Assembly (NCBI RefSeq): GCF_000718775.1
Contig: NZ_JOCB01000135.1
Coordinates: 1-17,729 of the forward strand
Reading direction: 5' to 3'
DNA length: 17,729 nt
DNA from: Streptomyces sp. NRRL S-31
GTDB taxonomy: Bacteria > Actinomycetota > Actinomycetes > Streptomycetales > Streptomycetaceae
In this document: positions 6,989-15,150 of the stretch, piece after piece
How positions within the stretch are numbered: position 1 is the stretch's first letter
How the letters are laid out: each line of letters starts with the position of its first letter
Program-made: the position numbers and the translations under genes
The notes under the pieces: model-generated
The model's input: only the letters and a program-made list of their open reading frames with translations
Databases searched by the model: none
Told to the model about the DNA's origin: nothing

Positions 6989-8119
6989 ATGAACTACCGT
7001 GAGCCGGACGCCGGCGGGCCCGAGCCAACCACCGGGCTGCCGGCCGGCGATGCGGTGTGGGAGAACGAACTCCCATGGCAGATGGCTCCATTGGGGGAGA
7101 CGGGACAGCTCGCACCGGTCGTCGCCGAGGAGACCCCGGACCACGGCATCGCCGCGCGGGACGCCCAGACGGCCGCCACCGCCGTCGTATCCGTCCCCGC
7201 GCTCGCGGCCGACACCGCCTCCGTACCGCACACCCCCGTGACCGAGGCGCACGGCGCCGCACCCGGCTCCGACGAACCGGCCGACCGCGGCGCACGGCGC
7301 CGGTGGGACCGGGGCGGCCGGGCGGGCTCCGCCGCGCCGGACGCCGCGGGCGAGGGGCGGGCCAGACTCCGCCTCGCCCTGGCCAAGCCGGTGCTCGCCG
7401 GAGCCGGCATGCTCAGCGCCGTCTTCCTGCTGGCGCCGACCGTGTTCGGTGAGGACGCGCCCGCGCACACGTTCAAGGCGGGCGCGGAGGACGCCGGCCA
7501 GGACTACGCCTCCAACGAGCAGTACCCGGACTCCGGCGGCACCCCGTCGCCGCGGCCGAGCGCGTCCGGCGACACCACCGGCAAGGACGGCGACGACGGC
7601 CACGGCCGGCCGCACCGCATCGCGGAAGTGGCGGCGGCCTCGCCCACACAGTCGGCGCGACCGACGCAGTCGGCGCACAGCGTCGAACCGATGTCGCAGA
7701 GCCACTCCCCGACCCCGAGCAAGACGCCCCGGACCAGCAGCAGCCCGCGTCAGCAGCACCACCAGCAGAAGCCGACGCAACAGCAGTGGACCTCGACCGT
7801 CGTGAACGCCACCAGCGTGCTCGAACCCGGACAGAGCTGGTCCACCAACCGGGTCGTGCTGGCCTTCCAGGGGGACGGCAACCTGGTGCTCTACGACACG
7901 AAGGGCACCCCGCTGTGGTGGTCGGGCACCGTGGGACAGGGCGCCAAGGCGGTCTTCCAGGCCGACGGCAACTTCGCGGTGTACACCCAGGACGGGGCGA
8001 CCGCCTGGTCCTCCCGGACGGACGGCCACAACGGCGCCCAACTCGTCATCGGAACCAACGGGAACGTCAGCATCCGCTCGGGCGGCGCGGTGCTGTGGTC
8101 GACGGGCACCGCCATGTGA
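6989..8119 (+). CDS. Single-pass membrane protein with extracytoplasmic bulb-type lectin domain
   Basis: About 376 residues. The N-terminal ~130 residues are acidic, Ala/Pro-rich and probably cytoplasmic; one hydrophobic helix lies at ~135-153 (VLAGAGMLSAVFLLAPTVFG). A Ser/Pro/Thr/Gln/His-rich linker of ~115 residues follows, then a C-terminal bulb-type (monocot mannose-binding, B_lectin) domain at ~270-376. The sugar-site motif QxDxNxVxY is exact at 294-302 (QGDGNLVLY), nearly exact at 324-332 (QADGNFAVY), and lost in the third repeat (354-362, GTNGNVSI). Positive residues flank the inner side of the helix, so the lectin should face outward. Start: ATG at 6989 is 7 bases after GGGAAAGG; ATG at 6983 is too close to that RBS. 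It sits between the LuxR-type gene and eccC in the same direction; a role linking secretion to cell-surface glycans is inferred. Carbohydrate specificity is unknown. Confidence 0.88.
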   Translation: MNYREPDAGGPEPTTGLPAGDAVWENELPWQMAPLGETGQLAPVVAEETPDHGIAARDAQTAATAVVSVPALAADTASVPHTPVTEAHGAAPGSDEPADRGARRRWDRGGRAGSAAPDAAGEGRARLRLALAKPVLAGAGMLSAVFLLAPTVFGEDAPAHTFKAGAEDAGQDYASNEQYPDSGGTPSPRPSASGDTTGKDGDDGHGRPHRIAEVAAASPTQSARPTQSAHSVEPMSQSHSPTPSKTPRTSSSPRQQHHQQKPTQQQWTSTVVNATSVLEPGQSWSTNRVVLAFQGDGNLVLYDTKGTPLWWSGTVGQGAKAVFQADGNFAVYTQDGATAWSSRTDGHNGAQLVIGTNGNVSIRSGGAVLWSTGTAM

Positions 8120-8153
8120 CACCCCCGCCTCCCCGGGGCCGCCCCTTTTGAGC

Positions 8154-8190
8154 GTCCGTCCCGCCCGCCTCCCCCGAGGTCGGGGCGGAC
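8154..8190 (+). terminator. First hairpin after lectin gene
   Basis: Arms GTCCGTCCCG (8154-8163) and CGGGGCGGAC (8181-8190) pair over 10 bases, with one G-U wobble in RNA and a 17-base loop. It begins 35 bases after the lectin stop, preceded by TTTT at 8146-8149. Probably a terminator or attenuator, or a 3' end stabiliser of the lectin transcript. Confidence 0.5.
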
Positions 8191-8192
8191 TC

Positions 8193-8238
8193 CCTGCCGT
8201 GTCGCCCGCCTTCTCCCCGGGGGCGGCGACACGGCAGG
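8193..8238 (+). terminator. Second, stronger hairpin before eccC
   Basis: Arms CCTGCCGTGTCGCC (8193-8206) and GGCGACACGGCAGG (8225-8238) are perfectly complementary over 14 bases with an 18-base loop. The two hairpins lie only 2 bases apart. It stands 87 bases before the eccC start, so it may end the lectin transcript or sit in the eccC leader; the sequence alone does not decide. No T run follows. Confidence 0.55.
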
Positions 8239-8324
8239 CCCTCCTCCCGGGCCGCCCCGGCGGGCGCCCGTCGCCCGAAGCCCAGTTCACCCCCACGAGG
8301 TTTCGCCGGCTGGAGATCCACCTG

Positions 8325-11300
8325 ATGAACACCACCGTTGTCAAGCGCCCACCGCGCGCATCGGGACCCCAGGCACCGGAAGGCCAGATCGAGCTGGCCC
8401 AGCCCCCGGTACTCGGCGAACCGGCCATGGCCGACCTCGGTTCCGTCGTCGTCATGCTGCCCATGGGCATCGGTGCCGGCGCCATGGGAATGATGTTCGT
8501 CGTCGGTGGCTCCGCGACCACGTACATGATGTCGGGGATGATGGGCATCGCGATGATGTCCATGGGACTCGGCCAGATGGGCCGGTCCGGCTTCGAACGC
8601 AAACGGCGGATGCGGGCCGAACGCCGCGACTACATGCGCTACCTGGCCCAGTTGCGCACCCAGGTCCGGGAGGCCGCCGCCGCCCAGGTCACCGCCGCCG
8701 TCTACGACAACCCGCCGCCCCGGCAGCTGTGGTCGCTGGTCCAGGGCCCCCGGGTGTGGGAACGGCGCGCCTCCCACGAGGACTTCGCCAAGGTCCGCAT
8801 CGGACTCGGCACCCGGCGAGCCGCCCTGGAACTCGTCCCGCCGCAGACCAAGCCCGTCGAGGACCTCGACCCGCTCACCGCCATCTCGCTGCGCCGCTTC
8901 ACCGAGGCGTTCCAGACCGTGCCCGGCATGCCGATCCCCGTCGCCCTGCGCAGCTTCACCAGTGTGGAGTTCGCCGGGGACATCGACGACGCCCTGGACC
9001 TGACGCGGGCCATGCTCGCCCAGCTCGTCGCCCTGCACTCGCCGGACGAACTGCGCGTCGCCGTCCTCACCGACCCGCGCGACCAGGACGTCTGGGAGTG
9101 GGTGAAGTGGCTGCCCCACAACGCCCACCCCCGGGAACGGGACCAGGCCGGCCCGCTCCGCCTGGTCGCCACCGACCACGCCGAACTGCTCGACCTGCTG
9201 GGCACCGACGTCCTCGACCGCGGCGACCACGACCCGCAGGCGACCCCCGGCGCCGCCGAGCCCTTCGTGGTCGTCGTCGCCCACCGCACGCCGATCCCCG
9301 CCGACTCCCGCCTGCTGGGGAACGGACTGCGCAACACCGTCCTGCTCGATCTCACCGGCGCCATGCCGGGCGGCCCCTCCGTCCTGCGACTGACCGCGGA
9401 GAACGGCACCGTCTCCTTCCCGATCGGCGACGACGCGCAGGCCCAGGCCGAGGCGGACGCCCTCAGCACGGACGGCGCCGAGAACCTGGCCCGGCTGCTG
9501 GCCCCCCTGCGCACCGGCGGCACCATCGACCTGACGGACAACCCGTTCGACGCCGACTTCGAACTCACCGCCCTGCTCGGCATCCGCGACCCGCGCGCTT
9601 TCGACGTCGCCGCGCAGTGGCGGCGCCGCAACGACCAGTCGGCACGGCTGCGCGTACCCATCGGCGTCACCGAGGACGGCGAGGTCGTCGAACTCGACCT
9701 GAAGGAGTCCGCCCAGACCGGCATGGGCCCGCACGGCATGCTGATCGGCGCCACCGGCTCCGGCAAGAGCGAACTGCTGCGCACCCTCGTCATCGGACTG
9801 GCCGCCACCCACTCGTCCGAGATCCTGAACTTCGTCCTGGTCGACTTCAAGGGCGGCGCCACCTTCCTCAACACCGAGAAACTGCCGCACACCTCCGCCG
9901 TCATCACCAACCTGGCCGACGAACTGCCGCTGGTGGACCGCATGCAGGACTCCATCAACGGCGAACTGATCCGCCGCCAGGAACTGCTGCGCGCGAGCGG
10001 CTACGCCTCGCTCTACGAGTACGAGAAGGCCCGGCTGGCCGGCGCCCCCCTGGCCCCGCTGCCCTCGCTGCTGGTCATCGTCGACGAGTTCTCCGAACTG
10101 CTGGCCAGCAAGCCGGAGTTCGTCGAACTCTTCGTCACCATCGGCCGGGTCGGACGAAGCCTCGGCGTGCACCTGCTGCTGGCCTCCCAGCGACTGGACG
10201 AGGGACGCATCCACCGCGTCGAGGGACACCTGTCCTACCGCATCGCGCTGCGCACCTTCTCCTCCATGGAGTCCCGCAGCGTCATCGGCGTCGCCGGGGC
10301 GTACGAGCTGCCCTCCACGCCAGGCAACGGCTACCTGCGGGTGGACACCACCAACCTGGTGCGTTTCAAGGCCGCCTACGTCTCCGGACCCTGCCCCGAG
10401 GCGCCCGCCACCGGCCCCGCGCAGGAGCCCGTGGCGACGGGGCCCGGCGAACTCGTGGACTTCGGTCTCGACCAGCGGCGGCCGGCACCGGAGGCGGAGG
10501 AGCCGGCCGGGCTGCGTCCCGAGCCCGAGCCCGCGGCCCGGCCGGAGAGCGACGAGAGCCTCCTGGACGTCCTCATCGATCGGCTCCAGGACGCCGGCCC
10601 GCCCGCGCGTCAGGTGTGGCTGCCGCCGCTCGCCGAGTCGCCCAGCCTGGACCAGCTGCTGCCCGGCATCGTCCCCGACCCGGTACGCGGCATGACTGCC
10701 GAATCCCCCGACCTGGGCAGGCTCCGCCCCCCGCTCGGCATGGTCGACCGGCCGCACGAGCAGGTCCGCGAACTCCTGGTCGCCGACCTCTCCGGAGCGG
10801 GCGGGCACGTCGGTGTGGCCGGCGCCCCGCAGACCGGCAAGTCCGCGCTGCTGCGCACCCTGATGCTGTCGCTGGCGCTCACCCACACGCCCGAGGAGGT
10901 CCAGTTCTACTGCCTCGACCTCAGCGGCGGCGGCCTGGTCTCCACCGCCGGCCTCCCGCACGTCGGCGCGGTCGCCACCCGGCTGGAGCGTGACAAGGTG
11001 CTGCGCAGCGTCGAGGAGATCGCCCAGATCCTGGAACGCCGCGAGCAGATCTTCACCGAGCACGGCGTCGAGTCGATGGCCGCCTACCGCGAACTGCGGC
11101 GCACCGGCGGCGTCGACGACCCGCACGGTGACGTCTTCCTGGTCGTGGACGGCTGGGGAACGCTGCGCCAGGAGTACGACGACCTCGACGACCGCATCAC
11201 CGCCATCGCCGCGCGGGGCCTGTCCTTCGGCATCCACCTCGTGGTGTCGGCGGTCCGCTGGTCGGAGATCCGCAACAAACTCCGCGACCTGCTCGGCACC

Positions 11301-12275
11301 AAGTTCGAGCTGCGGCTCGGCGACACCATGGAATCCGAGATCGGCCCCCGCGTGGCCGCGGGCGTCCCGCAGCAGCCCGGCCGCGGCCTGACCGCCTCCG
11401 GCCACCACTTCCTTTCCGCGCTGCCCCGCCTGGACAGCTCGTCGGCCACCGACGACCTCACCGCGGCCACCAAGATCGCCGCCGCCGAGATCGGCACCTT
11501 CTGGACCGGGCGCACCGCCCCCGGCGTACGACTGCTGCCCAGCACCCTGCCGGTCGGCCAGCTCCCCGCACCCGAGGGGGACCTGCGGGTCAGCCTGGGC
11601 TGGGACGAACAGCGCCTCCAGCCGGTCTGGCACGACTTCTCCGCCCAGGCGAACCTGCTCGTCTTCGGCGACGGCGAGACCGGCAAGACCAACGCCCTGC
11701 GCCTGATGGCCCGGGCCATCACCAGCCGCTTCACCCCCGAGGAGGCCCGCATCCTGCTCGGCGACCCCGAGCGCGGACTCCTCGGCGACGTGCCCGAGGA
11801 ATACCGCGCCGGGTACGCCGTGGACGCGGGCGGGCTGCGCGAACTCGCCAACAGCGCCGTGGTCTCCATGACCAAGCGGTTGCCGGGCCCCGACGTCTCG
11901 CCCGAACAGCTGGCCAAGCGCGACTGGTGGCAAGGACCGCGGCTGTTCATCCTGCTCGACGACTACGACCTGTTCGTCACCAGCAACATGGACAGCCCCA
12001 CCGCGCCGCTCCTGCCGTTGCTCGCCCAGGGAGCCCACATCGGTATGCACATGATCATCGCGCGGTCCACCTCGGGCGCCATGCGCGCCATGATGGAACC
12101 GCTGCTGCGCCGCATCTGGGAACTCGGCAGCCCGGCCCTGGTGCTGTCCTACCCCAAGGAGGAGGGCAATTTCATCGGCGAGGCCAGGCCGCGCACCCTC
12201 GTCCCCGGCCGCGCCCAACTGGTCACCCGGCGCGGCATCCGGCTCGTCCAGACCGGTCTGGTGGACGACGCCTGA
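8325..12275 (+). CDS. eccC: Type VII secretion motor ATPase EccC (single chain, three FtsK/SpoIIIE domains)
   Basis: About 1316 residues, the normal size of an unsplit EccC. Two membrane helices lie at ~40-60 and ~64-82, then a stalk and DUF region, then three FtsK/SpoIIIE ATPase domains. Domain 1: Walker A GATGSGKS (475-482), Walker B VIVDEF (Asp587, Glu588). Domain 2: GAPQTGKS (833-840), Walker B FLVVDGW (Asp942, no Glu). Domain 3: GDGETGKT (1115-1122), Walker B ILLDDYD (Asp1212, Asp1213). In studied EccC proteins domain 1 carries the essential activity and the C-terminal domains bind substrate, which fits a catalytic Glu only in domain 1. It works at the inner face of the membrane complex with EccB and EccD. 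Start: ATG at 8325 with GGAG at 8312-8315; the frame is open upstream but contains the two hairpins. The next gene is 67 bp downstream. The membrane segment is unusually rich in Met (12 of residues 44-80). Confidence 0.97.
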   Translation: MNTTVVKRPPRASGPQAPEGQIELAQPPVLGEPAMADLGSVVVMLPMGIGAGAMGMMFVVGGSATTYMMSGMMGIAMMSMGLGQMGRSGFERKRRMRAERRDYMRYLAQLRTQVREAAAAQVTAAVYDNPPPRQLWSLVQGPRVWERRASHEDFAKVRIGLGTRRAALELVPPQTKPVEDLDPLTAISLRRFTEAFQTVPGMPIPVALRSFTSVEFAGDIDDALDLTRAMLAQLVALHSPDELRVAVLTDPRDQDVWEWVKWLPHNAHPRERDQAGPLRLVATDHAELLDLLGTDVLDRGDHDPQATPGAAEPFVVVVAHRTPIPADSRLLGNGLRNTVLLDLTGAMPGGPSVLRLTAENGTVSFPIGDDAQAQAEADALSTDGAENLARLLAPLRTGGTIDLTDNPFDADFELTALLGIRDPRAFDVAAQWRRRNDQSARLRVPIGVTEDGEVVELDLKESAQTGMGPHGMLIGATGSGKSELLRTLVIGLAATHSSEILNFVLVDFKGGATFLNTEKLPHTSAVITNLADELPLVDRMQDSINGELIRRQELLRASGYASLYEYEKARLAGAPLAPLPSLLVIVDEFSELLASKPEFVELFVTIGRVGRSLGVHLLLASQRLDEGRIHRVEGHLSYRIALRTFSSMESRSVIGVAGAYELPSTPGNGYLRVDTTNLVRFKAAYVSGPCPEAPATGPAQEPVATGPGELVDFGLDQRRPAPEAEEPAGLRPEPEPAARPESDESLLDVLIDRLQDAGPPARQVWLPPLAESPSLDQLLPGIVPDPVRGMTAESPDLGRLRPPLGMVDRPHEQVRELLVADLSGAGGHVGVAGAPQTGKSALLRTLMLSLALTHTPEEVQFYCLDLSGGGLVSTAGLPHVGAVATRLERDKVLRSVEEIAQILERREQIFTEHGVESMAAYRELRRTGGVDDPHGDVFLVVDGWGTLRQEYDDLDDRITAIAARGLSFGIHLVVSAVRWSEIRNKLRDLLGTKFELRLGDTMESEIGPRVAAGVPQQPGRGLTASGHHFLSALPRLDSSSATDDLTAATKIAAAEIGTFWTGRTAPGVRLLPSTLPVGQLPAPEGDLRVSLGWDEQRLQPVWHDFSAQANLLVFGDGETGKTNALRLMARAITSRFTPEEARILLGDPERGLLGDVPEEYRAGYAVDAGGLRELANSAVVSMTKRLPGPDVSPEQLAKRDWWQGPRLFILLDDYDLFVTSNMDSPTAPLLPLLAQGAHIGMHMIIARSTSGAMRAMMEPLLRRIWELGSPALVLSYPKEEGNFIGEARPRTLVPGRAQLVTRRGIRLVQTGLVDDA

Positions 12276-12342
12276 CCTCCCTCCGGCGGACCGGAGCCCG
12301 CCGCCCGCCACCGCCCAGGCCGCACCACAGGAGTCCCAGCCC

Positions 12343-13734
12343 ATGTCCCTCACCAGCATCATGCCGGACCTCGACGGAACGACCGTCTGCCGGATCACCG
12401 TGGTCGGACCCGAGCACCGCGCCGACCTGGGCGTGCCCGTCAACCTCACCCTGGGCGCACTGCTGCCCGTACTCACCGCACGTCTCGTGTCCGACGGCGC
12501 GCCCGTCGGCGGCTACGTCCTCCAGCGCCTCGGCGAAGACCCGCTGGACCTCGACGACACCGCCGAGTCCGCGGGCCTGCGCGACGGCGAGATCCTCCAC
12601 CTGCGCCCGGTGGAGGAGGTGCTGCCGCCCCTCGTCTTCGACGACATCGCCGACGGCGTCGCCACGGTCGTCGGCACCCGCTCCGACCGCTGGCGCCCGG
12701 AGCTGACCCGGCGGCTCTTCCTCGTGCTGGCCTGCCTGGCGCTGGCGGTGCTCGGCCTGTTCACGATGGCCGCCGACTCCGCCGGAGCCGGGGCGGCACA
12801 GTCCGGCGTGGTGGCCCTGGCCCTGCTCACCGGCTGCCTGCTGGCCGCACGGGCCGGCGCCGACACCGGCACGGTGGTGGTGACGGGCGTGGCGGCCTGG
12901 GCGTACGCCGCGGCGGCCGGCCTGACCGCCTGGCGCGGCCCCGTCGCGCTGCCGGCACCCACGGGGCACGAACTCCTCGTCGGCGCCGCCTGCGCGGGCG
13001 TCACCGCCCTCGTGCTGCTGCTCTCCGGCAAGGTGCCCGTCCAGGTGTTCGGCGCACTGCTGACGGTGACGGTCGCCGCCGAGGCCGGCGCCCTGCTCTG
13101 CGTCGACTTCGACTGGTCCGTGACCACCGCCTGCTCGGTGGTCGCCGTCACCATGTTCGTGCTCAGCACCATCGCCCCCCGCCTCTTCCTCCGCCTGTCC
13201 GGACTGCGCGTGCCCCAGCTGCCGCGCAACGCCGACGAACTCCAGGAGGACATCGAGCCCGCCACGGAACCGGCCGTCGCCCGCCGGGTCGCCGCCGCCG
13301 ACGCCCACCTCACGCTCTACACCGTCGGCGCGTCCGTGGTCTACGCCCTGGACCTCGTCCTCCTGACCCGCCGCTCCGGCTGGTTCGACTGGCTGCTCGC
13401 CCTGACACTCGCCGCCGCCGTGACCCTGCGCTCGCGCAGCGTCACCGAGATCTGGCAGCGCGTCTCGCTGGCCCTCGCCGGGACACTCGGCCTGATCCTC
13501 ACCGTCGCCTGGCTGCTGGTGCCCGGCGGCCCCCAGGCCCGCGCCGTACTGGCCGTACTCCTGCTCGCGGCCGTCGCGGCACTGCTCGCCGCCCGCCGCC
13601 TGCCCAGCCTGCGACTGCTGCCGATCTGGGGCCACACCGCCGACATCCTGGAGACGGTCACCGCCGTCGCCCTGATCCCGCTGCTCCTCCAAGTGCTGCA
13701 CGTCTACTGGTACTTCCGTACCCTGGCCGGCTGA
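12343..13734 (+). CDS. eccD: Type VII secretion membrane pore subunit EccD
   Basis: 463 residues, slightly short but within the family. Residues ~12-92 are the ubiquitin-like (YukD-type) cytoplasmic domain (TVCRITVVGP, VNLTLGALLPVL, GEILHLRPVEEVLPP). After ~30 linker residues come hydrophobic segments that I count as 11, from ~124 to ~458, matching the 11 helices of EccD in solved ESX complexes. A longer charged loop with DELQEDIEP lies between helices 6 and 7. EccD dimers form the large membrane vestibule of the secretion complex. Start: ATG at 12343 with AGGAG (12329-12333) nine bases upstream; ATG at 12361 lacks such a site. The stop is 9 bases before the eccB start, and the eccB RBS (GAGAGGA) overlaps it, so the two are likely translated together. 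Confidence 0.95.
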   Translation: MSLTSIMPDLDGTTVCRITVVGPEHRADLGVPVNLTLGALLPVLTARLVSDGAPVGGYVLQRLGEDPLDLDDTAESAGLRDGEILHLRPVEEVLPPLVFDDIADGVATVVGTRSDRWRPELTRRLFLVLACLALAVLGLFTMAADSAGAGAAQSGVVALALLTGCLLAARAGADTGTVVVTGVAAWAYAAAAGLTAWRGPVALPAPTGHELLVGAACAGVTALVLLLSGKVPVQVFGALLTVTVAAEAGALLCVDFDWSVTTACSVVAVTMFVLSTIAPRLFLRLSGLRVPQLPRNADELQEDIEPATEPAVARRVAAADAHLTLYTVGASVVYALDLVLLTRRSGWFDWLLALTLAAAVTLRSRSVTEIWQRVSLALAGTLGLILTVAWLLVPGGPQARAVLAVLLLAAVAALLAARRLPSLRLLPIWGHTADILETVTAVALIPLLLQVLHVYWYFRTLAG

Positions 13735-13743
13735 GAGGACCCC

Positions 13744-15150
13744 GTGCAAAGCCGTCGTGACCACGTTCACGCCTATCAGTTCGCCACCGGAAGACTCGCG
13801 GCGGCGCTGGTGTCGGGCGAACCCGCCACGGGCGAGCCGCCGGCCCGCCGGAGCGTCCTGGGCGTCGTGCTCGGAGTGCTGTTCGGCGTCATCGCCTGCG
13901 GTGGCTTCGCCCTCTACGGAGTGATCAAACCCGGCGGCAACACCGCCTGGGCCAAACCGAACGCCATCGTCGTCGAGAAGGAGACCGGCACCCGCTTCCT
14001 CTACATCGACGGCGTCCTGCACCCGGTGGCCAACTACGCCTCCGCGCTGCTGGGCGCCGCCGCCGGCGGGGGCGCCAACAGCGAGGTGCACACCGTCTCC
14101 CGCAACTCGCTCGCCGACGTCCGCCGCGGCGCCCAGATCGGCATCGCCACCGCCCCCGACTCCGTACCCGGCGCCGCGCAGCTGCTGACCGGCGACTGGA
14201 CCCGCTGTCTGACCCCGGGCCGGAACAAGGGCGAGACGCTGGACTTCGCGCCCGCCGAACCGTCCGCGACCCGCACCCCGGTGGACGGGCGGCGCGCCCT
14301 GCTGCGGGCCCCCGACGGCACCGAATACCTGCTGTGGGACGGCGTCCGGTACCGCCTCGGCGACCGCTCCACCCTCATCGCGCTGCACCTGGACGGACAG
14401 GACCCGCTGCCCGCCCCCGACGACTGGCTCACGGCGCTGCCCTCCGGCCCCACCGTGGGCGCCGCCGACGTACCCGGACACGGCAAGAAGGGCCCCAGCG
14501 TCGGCGACCGCCCGGCCCGCATCGGCGACGTCTTCACCTCCACCGCCGACGACAAGGGCGCCGCCCAGTTCTACGTGCTGCGCTCCGACGGCTTGGCCCC
14601 GCTGACCCGGACCGAGTTCGAGCTGCTCGCCACCAGCGACGGCGCCGCCGAACCGCGCGAGGTGACCTCCCGGGACATCGCCGCCGTCGGCGGGTCGGAC
14701 GACCGGTCCCTGCTGCACCGGCTGCCCGACTTCCTCGCGGGCCCCGTCCTGCGCCCGGGCGACTCGGCCATGTGCCTGCGCCAGCGCGTCACCGGCGGCA
14801 CCAAGGTGCACACCGAGGTGACACTGGAGCGGCGTCCCGCCACCACGGCACCGGCCGTCGACGTCCCGGTCGGCCGCGGACTGCTGGTCCAGGGACTCCC
14901 GCTGCCGCCGCGCGGCACTCCCCCGCAGGTGTACCTGGTCACCGAACTCGGCGTGAAGTACCCGCTCGCGGACTCCGACGCCGTCTCCGCACTGGGCTTC
15001 GGCAGCGGGCAGTCCCGCGCCGTCCCCCGGGACGTCCTGGACCTGCTGCCCACCGGCCCGGAGCTGTCCCGCGCCCGCGCCCTGGCCGTCGTACCCGCCT
15101 ACCCGACCGCTTCCCCCGCGCCGTCCGCCACCGACTCGAAGAGCCACTGA
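13744..15150 (+). CDS. eccB: Type VII secretion core protein EccB
   Basis: 468 residues. A short cytoplasmic N-terminus with the family stretch YQFATGRLAAAL (11-22), one membrane helix at ~37-60, then a large outer domain with repeated modules typical of EccB (TRFLYIDGVLHPVANYASA; TEYLLWDGVRYRLGD; QVYLVTELGVKYPLAD). Cys155 (DWTRCL) and Cys344 (SAMCLR) are the only two cysteines seen in the outer part; EccB structures have a disulfide between two such distant cysteines. It stabilises the secretion complex on the outer face; ATPase activity was once claimed for EccB but no Walker motif is visible. GTG start at 13744 with GAGAGGA (13733-13739). The stop TGA shares its A with the ATG of the next gene. 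Confidence 0.95.
   Translation: MQSRRDHVHAYQFATGRLAAALVSGEPATGEPPARRSVLGVVLGVLFGVIACGGFALYGVIKPGGNTAWAKPNAIVVEKETGTRFLYIDGVLHPVANYASALLGAAAGGGANSEVHTVSRNSLADVRRGAQIGIATAPDSVPGAAQLLTGDWTRCLTPGRNKGETLDFAPAEPSATRTPVDGRRALLRAPDGTEYLLWDGVRYRLGDRSTLIALHLDGQDPLPAPDDWLTALPSGPTVGAADVPGHGKKGPSVGDRPARIGDVFTSTADDKGAAQFYVLRSDGLAPLTRTEFELLATSDGAAEPREVTSRDIAAVGGSDDRSLLHRLPDFLAGPVLRPGDSAMCLRQRVTGGTKVHTEVTLERRPATTAPAVDVPVGRGLLVQGLPLPPRGTPPQVYLVTELGVKYPLADSDAVSALGFGSGQSRAVPRDVLDLLPTGPELSRARALAVVPAYPTASPAPSATDSKSH

Noticed and set aside
8067..12476. Minus-strand open frame of 1469 codons antisense to eccC
   Set aside because: It mirrors the strongly biased codons of eccC, its product is low-complexity Gly/Gln/Val/Asp-rich with no domain, and it covers a textbook EccC on the other strand.
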